Positions 43,565 through 51,700 of a DNA stretch of 64,000 bases are shown here, one piece after another. The notes under the pieces were generated by a model. The model made no database searches. It saw only the letters and a program-made list of their open reading frames with translations, and was not told the origin of the DNA. How positions within the stretch are numbered: the first letter of the stretch is position 1; each line of letters begins with the position of its first letter. The translations under genes were made by a program, and so were the position numbers. The stretch comes from JBGTFE01 sp036403235. Lineage in GTDB: Bacteria; Acidobacteriota; Blastocatellia; Pyrinomonadales; Pyrinomonadaceae. The stretch lies in NCBI GenBank assembly GCA_036403235.1, contig DASWRI010000017.1, positions 1 to 64,000 of the forward strand. Direction: 5' to 3'.

Positions 43565-44959
43565 ATGAAAAAATATTCGAGCGTTTTATTATTAACAATT
43601 GCAACCATTTTAGTTTGGACAATCACGGCCGCCGCCGCACCGGCCAACGACAATTTTGCCAACGCGCAAACGGTTTCGTTTATCGGCAATACGGTAGAGA
43701 TTGATTCAAACAATGTCGGCGCGACCAGAGAAGTGGGCGAGCCGGATCATTTTAACAACACCGACCCGGGCGCAAAATCCGTCTGGTATAAATGGACGCC
43801 GACGAGCCTCTTCAGCGTTCAAATTGAAGTAACCGAAAACTTCAACTCGCTTCTCACCGTTTATTCGACAACGTCAAATAATCCGGGTTTCGGAGATTTG
43901 ACGAGAGTTGGTACCAGAGGCGATTTTCAGGAAACAGGCGGCACGCAGGTTCACGTTAGATTTTTCCCGCAGACGGGTAAGACCTATTATATCGTGATTG
44001 ATTGCACCCGACCGTCTGCGCCGATAACGGAAGGAAATTTCCAGCTCAAATTTATGCGAAATAAATTAAGCTATTCGACTAAACATAGCTGGTATGGCGA
44101 GGGAGCGGCTGTTACCCTTTATCGTCCGAGCGAGGGAAATTGGTATACTACATACAATCTCAACTTTCCTCAAACCTGGACTGACCTACAATGGGGCTCA
44201 AACGGAGACAAGCCGGTTCCGGCTGATTACGACGGCGACGGCTCGGCCGATGTCGGGGTTACGCGCGATATGGGCGGACAAAAAATTTGGTATCTGAATT
44301 ATTATAACAACATACCTCCGATTTATATTCAGTGGGGACTCGGAAGCGATAAATCCCTGACGGGCGATTTTGACCGCGATGGGCGCGCCGATTTAGTCGC
44401 TCTTCGCAACACCGCGCAGGGCTATGTCTGGTATGTTCGCCAGAGCTCGGACGGCGCGATGCGGACTTTTCAATTCGGACAGACTGGCGACCAGCCGGTT
44501 CTCGGCGATTTCGACGGCGACGGCGCAACCGATGTCGCGGTTGTTCGTCTGAGCGGCGGTGCTTTGTTCTGGCATATCTTAAAGAGCGATTACGCAAATC
44601 AGCCGCTGACCTATACGAAATACGAAGTCGTGCAATTCGGCAACGGCAGCGACGCTCCGGCGATTGAAGATTTTGACGGCGACGGCAAGACAGATTTCGC
44701 GGTTTTTCGCCCGCAGGAAGGCAACTGGTATATTCTGCGCTCAGGCACAAACGAACTTCAAGTTACGGCGTTCGGCGCGCAGGGCGATAAACCGCAGCCT
44801 GCCGATTATGACGGCGACGGCAAAGCCGATTTAGCCGTCTATCGTCCGACCGACGGAAACTGGTATTCCTGGCTGAGCCGGACAAATACGCAGAAGTTTA
44901 TACACTTTGGCATCTCGACCGACATTCCGGTTTCATCGATGAATGCGTTTTTGCAATAA
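43565..44959 (+). CDS. Secreted protein with N-terminal beta-sandwich and FG-GAP repeats
   Basis: 464 residues. Signal peptide MKKYSSVLLLTIATILVWT. Residues about 25-165 form a domain seen in many secreted proteins (NDNFANAQTVSFIGNTVEID, SVWYKWTPTSLFSVQIEV, RFFPQTGKTYYIVIDC). Then come about seven FG-GAP/VCBS repeats (DYDGDGSADVGVTRD, DFDGDGATDVAVVRL, DFDGDGKTDFAVFRPQEGNW). ATG chosen with AAGGAG 7 nt upstream. It probably forms a beta propeller at the cell surface. Sites 3 and 4 precede it. It ends just before a heptamer hairpin. Confidence 0.83.
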   Translation: MKKYSSVLLLTIATILVWTITAAAAPANDNFANAQTVSFIGNTVEIDSNNVGATREVGEPDHFNNTDPGAKSVWYKWTPTSLFSVQIEVTENFNSLLTVYSTTSNNPGFGDLTRVGTRGDFQETGGTQVHVRFFPQTGKTYYIVIDCTRPSAPITEGNFQLKFMRNKLSYSTKHSWYGEGAAVTLYRPSEGNWYTTYNLNFPQTWTDLQWGSNGDKPVPADYDGDGSADVGVTRDMGGQKIWYLNYYNNIPPIYIQWGLGSDKSLTGDFDRDGRADLVALRNTAQGYVWYVRQSSDGAMRTFQFGQTGDQPVLGDFDGDGATDVAVVRLSGGALFWHILKSDYANQPLTYTKYEVVQFGNGSDAPAIEDFDGDGKTDFAVFRPQEGNWYILRSGTNELQVTAFGAQGDKPQPADYDGDGKADLAVYRPTDGNWYSWLSRTNTQKFIHFGISTDIPVSSMNAFLQ

Positions 44960-44964
44960 GCGTA

Positions 44965-45010
44965 AGAGACGAGGGACGAGAGTAAAGAAAAACTCTCGTC
45001 CCTCGTCTCT
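44965..45010. repeat. Perfect 19-bp-arm hairpin (GACGAGG words)
   Basis: AGAGACGAGGGACGAGAGT (44965-44983) is the exact reverse complement of 44992-45010, loop 8 nt. It lies between two convergent genes and can act as a bidirectional terminator. Confidence 0.95.
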
Positions 45011-45022
45011 GGTCACTTTTCC

Positions 45023-46954
45023 CTATTTCATATATTTATCCAAAAAATCGGCGACGAGCGGGTACAGCTCGAGCCGGTTTTTTAGTTTTGAGATGCCGTG
45101 TCCTTCGTCGTCGTAGAGTTTATACTGGACGATTGCGCCTCTATTTTTGAGCGCGGTCACGATTTGCTCGGCTTCGGTGTAGGGAACGCGCGGGTCGTTT
45201 TTGCCCTGAATAACGAAAAGCGGCGCTTTGATTTTATCGACTCGGGCGAGCGGCGAAATGCTTTTCAGAAAATCCAAATCCTTGTCGAGCATGCCGTATT
45301 CGACTTCGCGCTGGCGACGCCGGTAGCCGCTCGTGTTTTTCAAAAAACTTTCCCAGTTGGCGATGCCGACCGTATCGACCGCCGCCGCCCACAAATCCGG
45401 GTAAAGCGTAATCGCGGCGAGCGTCATATAGCCGCCATAGCTTCCGCCCATGACGGCGATTCGCTTATAGTCCGCGCCGCCCGTGCGTTTCAGCCACTCG
45501 ACCGCCGCGGCCAAATCCTTGACCGAATCTTCGCGTTTTCGCACGTCGTCGAGATGCGTAAAAGTTTTGCCGTAGCCGGTCGAGCCGCGCACGTTGGTTG
45601 CCAGGATGGCGTAGCCGCGCGCGAGAAAATATTGATAGAGCGAATTAAAACCGGGGCGTTCCTGTCCTTCCGGCCCGCCGTGAACCGAAACGATGACGGG
45701 CAGATTCTGCGTCTGCCCGACGCTGATGCTCGTCTTGTCGCCCTTGGCAACGAGCTGTTCGGGTTTGTAATACCAGGCGGGAATCTCGCGGCCGTCGAAG
45801 GTTTTAAATTTTATAAGCTGCGGCTCGACAAACGAGCTTTGCGGAATTCCCGAGCGCGAGCTTTTCGTCAGCTGCGTCAGATTTTTTGTCTGCAAATCAT
45901 AAATCCAGATGTCGGAGTTGTATTTCGCCGAGTTAAACGTAAAAGCCAGCTTGCCGCCGTCTTTGGAAAACTCGAGCCCGCCGACAATGCCCTGCGCGGG
46001 CAGCTGCACCGTTTCGTCTTTTTCCAGAATTTTTGTAATCAAAGGCTTGCCGTTGACCTCTAATCCGCGCAGATGAAGCTCGGAAAAACCTTCGCGGTTG
46101 ACGGTATAGGCTACGCGGTCGCCGCGCGGCGAAACTCTGACGCTTTCGACGTCCCAGACGGGCGCGTTCCGGTCGACGAAAAGCTGGTTTGCGCCGTCCG
46201 TCCGCAAATTGTCGATTTGCGCCAGAGAGAAAAACTCGCGGTCTTTATTGGTCGTTAAGACAATCGAATCGCCGTCAGGCAAAAAATGCACGTCGCCGAA
46301 CTCGGCCGCGCCGGCGTGTTTTGTAATGTGAGTCGCCGCTTTTGTTTTCGGGTCGATTAAATACAAATCGTTGTCGAGACTAAGCTCCGTTCCCGAGCGC
46401 GAAACGACGATTTGCGAGCCTTTGGCGGAAACGCCCGCGACGTCGTTGCTGCCGTCCTGCTGATAGATTAATTCTTCTTTGCCGGAAGCGATGTCCATCG
46501 AATAAACGTCGAAAAAGTTTCGGTCGCGCTTGTTTGAAGAATAGAAGATGCGCGTTCCGTCCCCGGTAAAATCGCCGAAATTGTAGCGCACTTTCGGGTC
46601 GCTGGTCAGTTGTTTTATTTCCGCGCCGTCGCTTGAGAGCCAGAAAAACTGCGTGTTTTCGTCGCCGCCCGAAGCTTTTCCGAAAACGAGGCCGTTGCCC
46701 GCCGGCGACCAGCGCACAAAACCGACGTTGTCCTGAAAAGACGTGATTTGTTCCGGGTATCCGCCCGATGAGTCCATCATCCAGATTTGCGAAGTTCCGG
46801 TGATGTTCGTCAAAAAAGCGATGCGTTTTCCGTCCGCCGAAAACGAAGGGCTGCCGGCCGAACGAATGTTTAGATAGCGCTCGATTGAATAATTTTGAGC
46901 AAACCCGATGGAAGCGAAAAGCAAGAGAAAAAAGGCGCAAAATATCTTTTTCAT
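45023..46954 (-). CDS. S9-family prolyl oligopeptidase-like peptidase, exported
   Basis: 643 residues. Signal peptide MKKIFCAFFLLLFASIGFAQ. N-terminal beta propeller built of WD-like/TolB-like blades (SPSFSADGKRIAFLTNIT, VGFVRWSPAGNGLVFGKA). C-terminal catalytic domain has SVHGGPEGQERPGF, nucleophile Ser in MGGSYGGYMTLAA, Asp in IQGKNDPRVPYTE and His in YDDEGHGISK. This is the DPP4/ACER-like S9 family that cleaves peptides after proline or alanine. ATG at 46954 is chosen; the longer frame adds unrelated residues. Likely periplasmic. Confidence 0.93.
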   Translation of the reverse strand: MKKIFCAFFLLLFASIGFAQNYSIERYLNIRSAGSPSFSADGKRIAFLTNITGTSQIWMMDSSGGYPEQITSFQDNVGFVRWSPAGNGLVFGKASGGDENTQFFWLSSDGAEIKQLTSDPKVRYNFGDFTGDGTRIFYSSNKRDRNFFDVYSMDIASGKEELIYQQDGSNDVAGVSAKGSQIVVSRSGTELSLDNDLYLIDPKTKAATHITKHAGAAEFGDVHFLPDGDSIVLTTNKDREFFSLAQIDNLRTDGANQLFVDRNAPVWDVESVRVSPRGDRVAYTVNREGFSELHLRGLEVNGKPLITKILEKDETVQLPAQGIVGGLEFSKDGGKLAFTFNSAKYNSDIWIYDLQTKNLTQLTKSSRSGIPQSSFVEPQLIKFKTFDGREIPAWYYKPEQLVAKGDKTSISVGQTQNLPVIVSVHGGPEGQERPGFNSLYQYFLARGYAILATNVRGSTGYGKTFTHLDDVRKREDSVKDLAAAVEWLKRTGGADYKRIAVMGGSYGGYMTLAAITLYPDLWAAAVDTVGIANWESFLKNTSGYRRRQREVEYGMLDKDLDFLKSISPLARVDKIKAPLFVIQGKNDPRVPYTEAEQIVTALKNRGAIVQYKLYDDEGHGISKLKNRLELYPLVADFLDKYMK

Positions 46955-47024
46955 AAAATCCTCGTCAGTAAATTTATGAAAATTATAACTCAATTTGCGA
47001 ATTTGTGAATCGATTGGCAACAGA

Positions 47025-47091
47025 ACCGAAAACTGAAAGCTGAAAACTGAAAATTATTTTATCTTTCAGTTTTCAGCTTTCAGTTTTTACC
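47025..47091. repeat. Heptamer hairpin (ACTGAAA words)
   Basis: ACCGAAA-ACTGAAA-GCTGAAA-ACTGAAA (47025-47052) against CTTTCAG-TTTTCAG-CTTTCAG-TTTTTAC (47063-47090). Same words as at 22171-22239. It lies between the S9 gene start and the PNPOx gene end. Confidence 0.8.
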
Positions 47092-47107
47092 TTCCCCGGT
47101 GATTTTA

Positions 47108-47599
47108 TTACAAATTTATCTTTTCGTTTTCGCCGACGTCAGCGCGCTCGCCGGTCGCCAGCGCCTTCAAAAATCCGAGCGCCTGCGCGACTTTGCTCGA
47201 TGGCGCGTCCCAGTATTCGGCCTGCTCGACTTCGACTTTGAGCAAAACCAAATCGGGCGAATCCTTGCCTTCGGGAAACCACGCTTTGAGAATGTCGTTC
47301 CAGTATTCGTCAATCTTTTCCTGGTCTTTGACAATCGAGCCGCGGCCCGAAACCGAAACGTATTTATTGTCTTCGGGCGCGCCGTATGAGACGTTGACGC
47401 GGTTGTCTCTTTCGATTTCTTCGGCCTTGTGCGTCTCGCTGCTTGTAAAAAACCATAAATCGCCGTCAAATTCGAAATCCTGCGTCTGCATCGGGCGCGA
47501 GCGCAAAACGCCGCCGTCGTTGGTCGTCAGCATCGCAAAATCTATATCTTTAATCAACTCGTTTAATTTTTCGATTGATTCCTGTCTTGTATCTGCCAT
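47108..47599 (-). CDS. PNPOx-like general stress protein 26 family
   Basis: 163 residues of the pyridoxamine 5'-phosphate oxidase-like FMN-binding split barrel: IKDIDFAMLTTNDGGVLRSR, PMQTQDFEFDGDLWFFTSSE, then VNVSYGAPEDNKYVSVSGRG, and KAWFPEGKDSPDLVLLKVEV. The last two blocks are characteristic of the general-stress-protein-26 subgroup. Predicted flavin-binding, cytosolic. The ATG at 47599 has AAGGTG upstream. The longer frame upstream is not needed. Confidence 0.9.
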   Translation of the reverse strand: MADTRQESIEKLNELIKDIDFAMLTTNDGGVLRSRPMQTQDFEFDGDLWFFTSSETHKAEEIERDNRVNVSYGAPEDNKYVSVSGRGSIVKDQEKIDEYWNDILKAWFPEGKDSPDLVLLKVEVEQAEYWDAPSSKVAQALGFLKALATGERADVGENEKINL

Positions 47600-47694
47600 T
47601 TTCACCTTCCTTATTCGATAAATCTGTTTGGAATTCAAACATAAAAAATAATTAAGCAAATGCCGTTCCGTGAGAGGTAATTCGTAATTGATTT

Positions 47695-47772
47695 TTACTT
47701 GTATTTCGAGAAAAACGCGAGAATGTCGCCGAGCATTTCCTTTGTCGCCGTGTGTTTCCTGTCGGTCAGCAT
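47695..47772 (-). pseudogene. Possible C-terminal remnant of a hydrolase-type gene
   Basis: 25 codons on the minus strand (ATG at 47772, stop 47695-47697) that read like the end of a hydrolase or peptidase: MLTDRKHTATKEMLGDILAF and the ending FSKYK. It has no start region, no ribosome site and is much too short. The gap 47600-47854 shows nothing else besides the terminator at 47804-47838. Confidence 0.2.
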
Positions 47773-47803
47773 CGTATCGCTATTTTTTAGCCGTAAATAA
47801 AAG

Positions 47804-47838
47804 AAAAAGCCCCGACCCGATTAAGGACGAGGCTTTTT
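47804..47838 (-). terminator. Intrinsic terminator of the 47855-48106 unit
   Basis: AAAAAGCC (47804-47811) pairs with GGCTTTTT (47831-47838); extra pairing CCxCC/GGxGG inside. Minus-strand reading gives GGCTTTTTCTTTT. Confidence 0.75.
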
Positions 47839-47854
47839 TGAAATCGTATGACTT

Positions 47855-48106
47855 CTAGTAGCATATCAATGGATAGCAGCCGTCGGCGCAGTCATAATAC
47901 CGCGGCAGACAGACGGTTGCCACGCAGTTTCTGTCGCTATACTGGCAAGTGTATTGCGCACAGCGAAGATATTCCGCGTAACAATCTTCGCAGCAATCAG
48001 TCGCTTCAGCTTTACCAATCGTCGAAGATGCAAAAAACAGTCCGGCCGAAAGCACGCCTAAAATCAGAAGCTTCCGGTAAATTTTCAAATTTAGAACACT
48101 TAACAT
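47855..48106 (-). CDS. 10-Cys secreted peptide 2
   Basis: 83 residues. Signal peptide with LLILGVLSAGLFFASS and cleavage near KAEA. The mature part of about 48 residues has ten Cys in the pattern CC-x2-C-x6-C-x4-C-x6-C-x4-C-x6-C-x3-C-x4-C. It has a paralogue at 48202-48468 with nearly the same spacing. AAGGAG is just upstream; a leader motif AAGTCATATCCCAA is shared with the other copy. Five disulfides or a metal cluster are possible. No family recognised. Located outside the cytoplasm. Confidence 0.78.
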   Translation of the reverse strand: MLSVLNLKIYRKLLILGVLSAGLFFASSTIGKAEATDCCEDCYAEYLRCAQYTCQYSDRNCVATVCLPRYYDCADGCYPLICY

Positions 48107-48156
48107 GATTATTTCTCCTTGGGATATGACTTAGAAATTTAAGTCAGGATGAAAAG

Positions 48157-48191
48157 AAAAAGTCTCGCGTTTATTAAACGCGAGACTTTTT
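48157..48191 (-). terminator. Perfect 17-bp terminator hairpin between the two peptide genes
   Basis: Arms 48157-48173 and 48175-48191 are exact reverse complements (AAAAAGTCTCGCGTTTA) with a single T in between; T runs flank both sides. It ends the upstream peptide transcript (48202-48468), so each peptide gene has its own promoter and terminator. Confidence 0.93.
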
Positions 48192-48201
48192 CAAATAAAA
48201 T

Positions 48202-48468
48202 TTAGCAAAGCGGGTCGCAGTTGTTTTGGCAATAGCCGTAAACCGGGTCGCAGTTTTCCTCAACGCACTGCTCATATTTCGACGGATTTTGCGGATAATG
48301 AAGCCGGCAGTCACTTTTACAGGCTTTGTAATCCGGTTCGCACGATGAACAGCAAAACGATGCCGCAGCGGTATTTTGATTGACCGAAACGGCAGCAAAC
48401 AATCCGAATGTCAGGACGCACAAAATCGACAGCTTTTTGACGATTTTTAAGCTCGTAACACTTAGCAT
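48202..48468 (-). CDS. 10-Cys secreted peptide 1
   Basis: 88 residues. Signal peptide with LSILCVLTFGLFAAVSV and cleavage near AAA. The mature part has ten Cys: CC-x2-C-x6-C-x3-C-x13-C-x4-C-x6-C-x3-C-x3-C. Paralogue of the 47855-48106 peptide: both start MLSV.-LKI and share the leader AAGTCATATCCCAA before an AAGGAG site. The membrane thioredoxin gene lies just upstream in the same direction (57 bp apart). Function unknown; may be a redox or metal-binding small secreted protein or antimicrobial-like peptide. Confidence 0.8.
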   Translation of the reverse strand: MLSVTSLKIVKKLSILCVLTFGLFAAVSVNQNTAAASFCCSSCEPDYKACKSDCRLHYPQNPSKYEQCVEENCDPVYGYCQNNCDPLC

Positions 48469-48524
48469 ATAAATTCTCCTTATTTTTGGGATATGACTTG
48501 GAATAAGTCCGAATTAATAAATTA

Positions 48525-49037
48525 TTACTGCAAGCTTTCGAAGACTTCCTTTTCTCTTTCGGGCGGCAGTTTTCCGACCCAAACCTTTTTTATCTCGCCG
48601 TTTTTATCGGTCAGAATCAGGGTCGGAGTCCCGCTCACATTCAAAGCGGCGAAATCCGCCTGCCGTTTGTCTTCGATCGAAACGTTGATTTGTTTGAGAT
48701 ATTCCTGCCCGTTTTCCACCGAATGCGGGAAGAGGGCAATCACGCGCACGTTTTTTTCGCCGGCAAGCCCGGTTATTTTCCGGTAAAACTCGGCGCTTTC
48801 CGAGCAGAAGTGACAGTCTTTTCTGAGCGCCATCAGCAAAGTTTTATCCTTCGCCGAAAAATCCGTATCGGGCAAAGCGATTTTTGCGCCGACTTCGGGC
48901 TGTTTTCGTTCCAGATTCGGCGCGGGAGCCGAATCGTTCAAAACGAATTTTTTGACCATCACGATGCCTAAAATTATCGCCACCAGAATAATTGCAATGT
49001 TGGCGAACAACTCGATTCTTTTGTAGGTTGTTGACAT
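48525..49037 (-). CDS. Membrane-anchored thioredoxin-like protein
   Basis: 170 residues. One N-terminal membrane helix (LFANIAIILVAIILGIVMV) and a TlpA/ResA-like thioredoxin domain with the active site LRKDCHFCSESAEFYRK (Cys-His-Phe-Cys) and the cis-proline loop VSGTPTLILTDKNGE. The C-terminal domain faces the periplasm. It is upstream of the two 10-Cys peptide genes on the same strand, so it may reduce, oxidise or isomerise their cysteines. No good ribosome site seen before the ATG. Substrate is inference from position. Confidence 0.85.
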   Translation of the reverse strand: MSTTYKRIELFANIAIILVAIILGIVMVKKFVLNDSAPAPNLERKQPEVGAKIALPDTDFSAKDKTLLMALRKDCHFCSESAEFYRKITGLAGEKNVRVIALFPHSVENGQEYLKQINVSIEDKRQADFAALNVSGTPTLILTDKNGEIKKVWVGKLPPEREKEVFESLQ

Positions 49038-49170
49038 AGGAGATATTGCGGATAAATTAAATTTCCCCTACATTAACCGATTCTTTTTGTAAGGTCAAGA
49101 AAAAAATAATAAATGAAAGGCGGCTGATAATTTAAAAAAACTGTTTATTGTTGTTATATAATAAGTAGAT

Positions 49171-49689
49171 ATGATTATTGAAACCCCTCGAACAATTCTG
49201 CGGATGCTGACGCTCGACGACCTCGACGCAGTCTCCGCCGTATTCAGTAATCCGGAGGTGATGAAATATCTGGGAGAGACCTGTCTGCCGATTTCGAGAG
49301 AAGAATCACAGAGCATTGTCGAGAGCATCCTCAGGCTCTGGCAGAGAAAAGGTTTCGGCAGAATGGCCGTCATTTCCAAAGCCGACGATAAATTAATCGG
49401 CATTGCCGGACTGCGCTTTTTCGAAGGCGACGCCGAGCTTTTCTATCTTCTCGACGAACCATACTGGCGCAAAGGTCTGGCGACGGAAATCGGCCGGGAA
49501 ATTCTCAGATACGGTTTTGAAACGCACGATTTTCCGCGCATCATCGCCGTCACGCGCCCGGCCAACAAAGCAACTCTCAGAGTGCTCGAAAAACTCGGCT
49601 TAAAATTTGAAAAGTCGGACATGATTGTCGGCGTCTTTGCCAGTATTTACCAGATTTCGAAAGAAGATTTCGAAGCCTCCGAAAAGTAA
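49171..49689 (+). CDS. GNAT-family N-acetyltransferase (RimJ/RimL type)
   Basis: 172 residues: MIIETPRTILRMLTLDDLDA start, FGRMAVISKADDKLIGIAGL, AELFYLLDEPYWRKGLATEI (acetyl-CoA loop), VTRPANKATLRVLEKLGLKF. This is the RimJ/RimL-like GNAT group. Substrate not predictable. The TATAAT at 49157-49162 is only 9 nt before the ATG, so the mRNA could be leaderless. Divergent from the thioredoxin gene with a 133-bp gap. Confidence 0.88.
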   Translation: MIIETPRTILRMLTLDDLDAVSAVFSNPEVMKYLGETCLPISREESQSIVESILRLWQRKGFGRMAVISKADDKLIGIAGLRFFEGDAELFYLLDEPYWRKGLATEIGREILRYGFETHDFPRIIAVTRPANKATLRVLEKLGLKFEKSDMIVGVFASIYQISKEDFEASEK

Positions 49690-49799
49690 AAAAATCCTTC
49701 GCATTCGTTTTACGCTTGATTGAAAACTTCATTTAATATACATTTACCGATTAGATTTTCCCCATAAAAAATTTTACCAATCAGGAAGTATCAAAGATT

Positions 49800-50588
49800 A
49801 TGAAATTAAAAATATTTATTTTATTCGCTTCTCTATGTTGTTTTTCGACTGCTTTCGGGCAGAACGTCGAAAAAACCTTGCAGAAGTCTTATCAGAAATG
49901 GAGTCAGGAAGAGGCGCTGAAGATTATCTCGAGCAAGCCGTTTGCCGACCAGTATCAATCGTCCTCCGGTATGAACGCGATTGCGCAGCAGCAGCAGGCG
50001 CGCGAACAGGCGGACACTTTTCTCGGCGGCAATCAGCGCGGCAGAACCATCGACGGTGTTCGAACCGTGACGCCGATTGTCATCCGTCTGCACTCGGCTT
50101 TGCCCGTCCGTCAGGCGCAGGTTCGGCTCCGGCAGATTCAGGCCGGCTATGACAAGATGAACGGCGAGGAGCGCAAAAAATTCGACGAATCGCAAAAAAT
50201 TATGCTCGAGTGCGCGATTTGCAAAGATTACTATGTCGTGACCATCACCAAATTTACCGATTCGTCGGGAACATCGGTTGACAACGGAATTTTTCAGCTG
50301 ATGAAATTCGAAGACTTTAAAGGCAAAATCTGGCTGGTCAACGATAAGGACGAAAAACGCGAGCTGGCGCAGTTTACGCCGCCGAAAAAAGCGGGCGAAC
50401 CGGCCGTTTTTTACTTTAAGCGGACGGACGAAAAGGGAAATCTGCTGCTGACGACCGACAGCAAAACTTTGAAGTTCGTTTTTTCAAACGATTTGCTCGA
50501 CGACGACAACCAGTACAGCTATCTTCTGCCGAGAACTTTCGAATTCAGCGTCTCGAAACTGATTTTTAACAATAAAGTCGAATTTTAG
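49800..50588 (+). CDS. Exported protein of unknown function with a C-x2-C motif
   Basis: 262 residues. Signal peptide MKLKIFILFASLCCFSTAFG. The mature part begins with a helical region (EKTLQKSYQKWSQEEALKII), has a Gln-rich run (IAQQQQAREQAD), a helix (ALPVRQAQVRLRQIQAGYDK) and the motif LECAICKDYYVVTITKFTDS; the C-terminal third is beta-rich with EFSVSKLIFN. I do not recognise the family. It is followed by a clear terminator. Possibly part of a Blastocatellia-type secreted family. Confidence 0.7.
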   Translation: MKLKIFILFASLCCFSTAFGQNVEKTLQKSYQKWSQEEALKIISSKPFADQYQSSSGMNAIAQQQQAREQADTFLGGNQRGRTIDGVRTVTPIVIRLHSALPVRQAQVRLRQIQAGYDKMNGEERKKFDESQKIMLECAICKDYYVVTITKFTDSSGTSVDNGIFQLMKFEDFKGKIWLVNDKDEKRELAQFTPPKKAGEPAVFYFKRTDEKGNLLLTTDSKTLKFVFSNDLLDDDNQYSYLLPRTFEFSVSKLIFNNKVEF

Positions 50589-50611
50589 ATTCGAAGGCGA
50601 GTTAAAAAATA

Positions 50612-50647
50612 AAAAAGAGGCTTTCCGTCGGGAAGCCTCTTTTTTAT
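50612..50647 (+). terminator. Intrinsic terminator after the 49800-50588 gene
   Basis: AAAAAGAGGCTTTCC against GGGAAGCCTCTTTTT with one mismatch and a short loop, then T residues. Confidence 0.9.
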
Positions 50648-50674
50648 TTCTTTCTATGCGCGGTATTTGGAAAA

Positions 50675-51586
50675 TTACAATGCTTTTATAAATTTGCGCA
50701 CCGTATCGGCAATCGGTTTAATATTCGATTTATCATCGAGCGCCGCGTAAATGTCGCCGCCCAAATCAGCGGGCATTTTTGCGCCCTTCTCCAAAATGAT
50801 TAAGACGTTTTCCTTGCCCTTGGCGCTCGTAAAATAACCGGCTTCGAAAACCACGTTGTCGCGGGGAACCGCCTTCGAAGTTTGAGTTTTATTTGTAATC
50901 GGGTCGTCCTTGGTGAAAAGAAAAATCCCGGCGCTGCAACGCGCCGCGGCGTCTTCGATTTGGTTGAGAATAGAACGGCTCGGCTCAAAATCCGTCTGCC
51001 AGTCGAGAACCGTGACGCCCGATTCTTTTTTGATATAACGCTTCAGCTTTTGGGCTGTGACGGTCGAGCTGCTCGAATAACCGAGAAAGATGTCGCGGCG
51101 TTTTGCCAAATCCGTTTTCCAGTATTCAAAAGGCGTGAGAAAGTGTTTTGTGTCGAGCCACGCGATGTCCGCGTCGGGCGGAAAAATTCCCGTATAAACT
51201 CCGTAATTCGAATCAAACACCACGCGCCGGCTGATGTCTTTCTGAGCCAGCACGAGCATCGGCAGGCCGAGCGTATTGCAGAGAGCGCCCTCGTAATGAC
51301 AATATTCGGTCGGCAGTTTTACTCTGCTGTCCGATGTCTCAAACTCCCATCGCGGCAGCCCGATAATCGCCGCTCCGATACATTTTCTGGCGATTTCGTC
51401 GGCGTCCCGCCGGCTCCATATCTTGTTCGAAGCCAATCCCGGCTTTCCCCTCGGATTCGTAAATATTTCGGGTATATATTTTAATTGTTCGATTTTTTCG
51501 ACAATAGACCATTTAAAGTCATTTTGCTTGTCGGATAAAGCATCATCGGACGGCATACTTACATATATTCGGCGCGCAACTGACAT
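50675..51586 (-). CDS. TIR-like nucleotide-binding protein, candidate defence effector
   Basis: 303 residues. The C-terminal half (about 166-303) fits the predicted nucleotide-binding TIR-like family (PF10137, as in Cap12/PCTIR proteins): IFLGYSSSSTVTAQKLKRYI, SRSILNQIEDAAARCSAGIF, and RDNVVFEAGYFTSAKGKE with the conserved Glu248, then PADLGGDIYAAL. The N-terminal half (1-165) is another alpha/beta domain (ARRIYVSMPSDD; AAIIGLPRWEFETS; EYCHYEGALCNTLGLPMLVL) that resembles nucleoside- or nucleotide-binding Rossmann-like folds and may be the sensor. Such proteins often act as NADases in antiphage immunity. There is no CD-NTase or other defence gene beside it. Confidence 0.75.
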   Translation of the reverse strand: MSVARRIYVSMPSDDALSDKQNDFKWSIVEKIEQLKYIPEIFTNPRGKPGLASNKIWSRRDADEIARKCIGAAIIGLPRWEFETSDSRVKLPTEYCHYEGALCNTLGLPMLVLAQKDISRRVVFDSNYGVYTGIFPPDADIAWLDTKHFLTPFEYWKTDLAKRRDIFLGYSSSSTVTAQKLKRYIKKESGVTVLDWQTDFEPSRSILNQIEDAAARCSAGIFLFTKDDPITNKTQTSKAVPRDNVVFEAGYFTSAKGKENVLIILEKGAKMPADLGGDIYAALDDKSNIKPIADTVRKFIKAL

Positions 51587-51700
51587 ATCAATTGTTTCTC
51601 ACTTTTAAGTAAAATTTTCCCGCCCGCTGCTCGTAACCGCAAAACAATACTGGCACTATAAATCAGCCTTTGTCTTATTATCAAGCAAAAACAATCGGAT

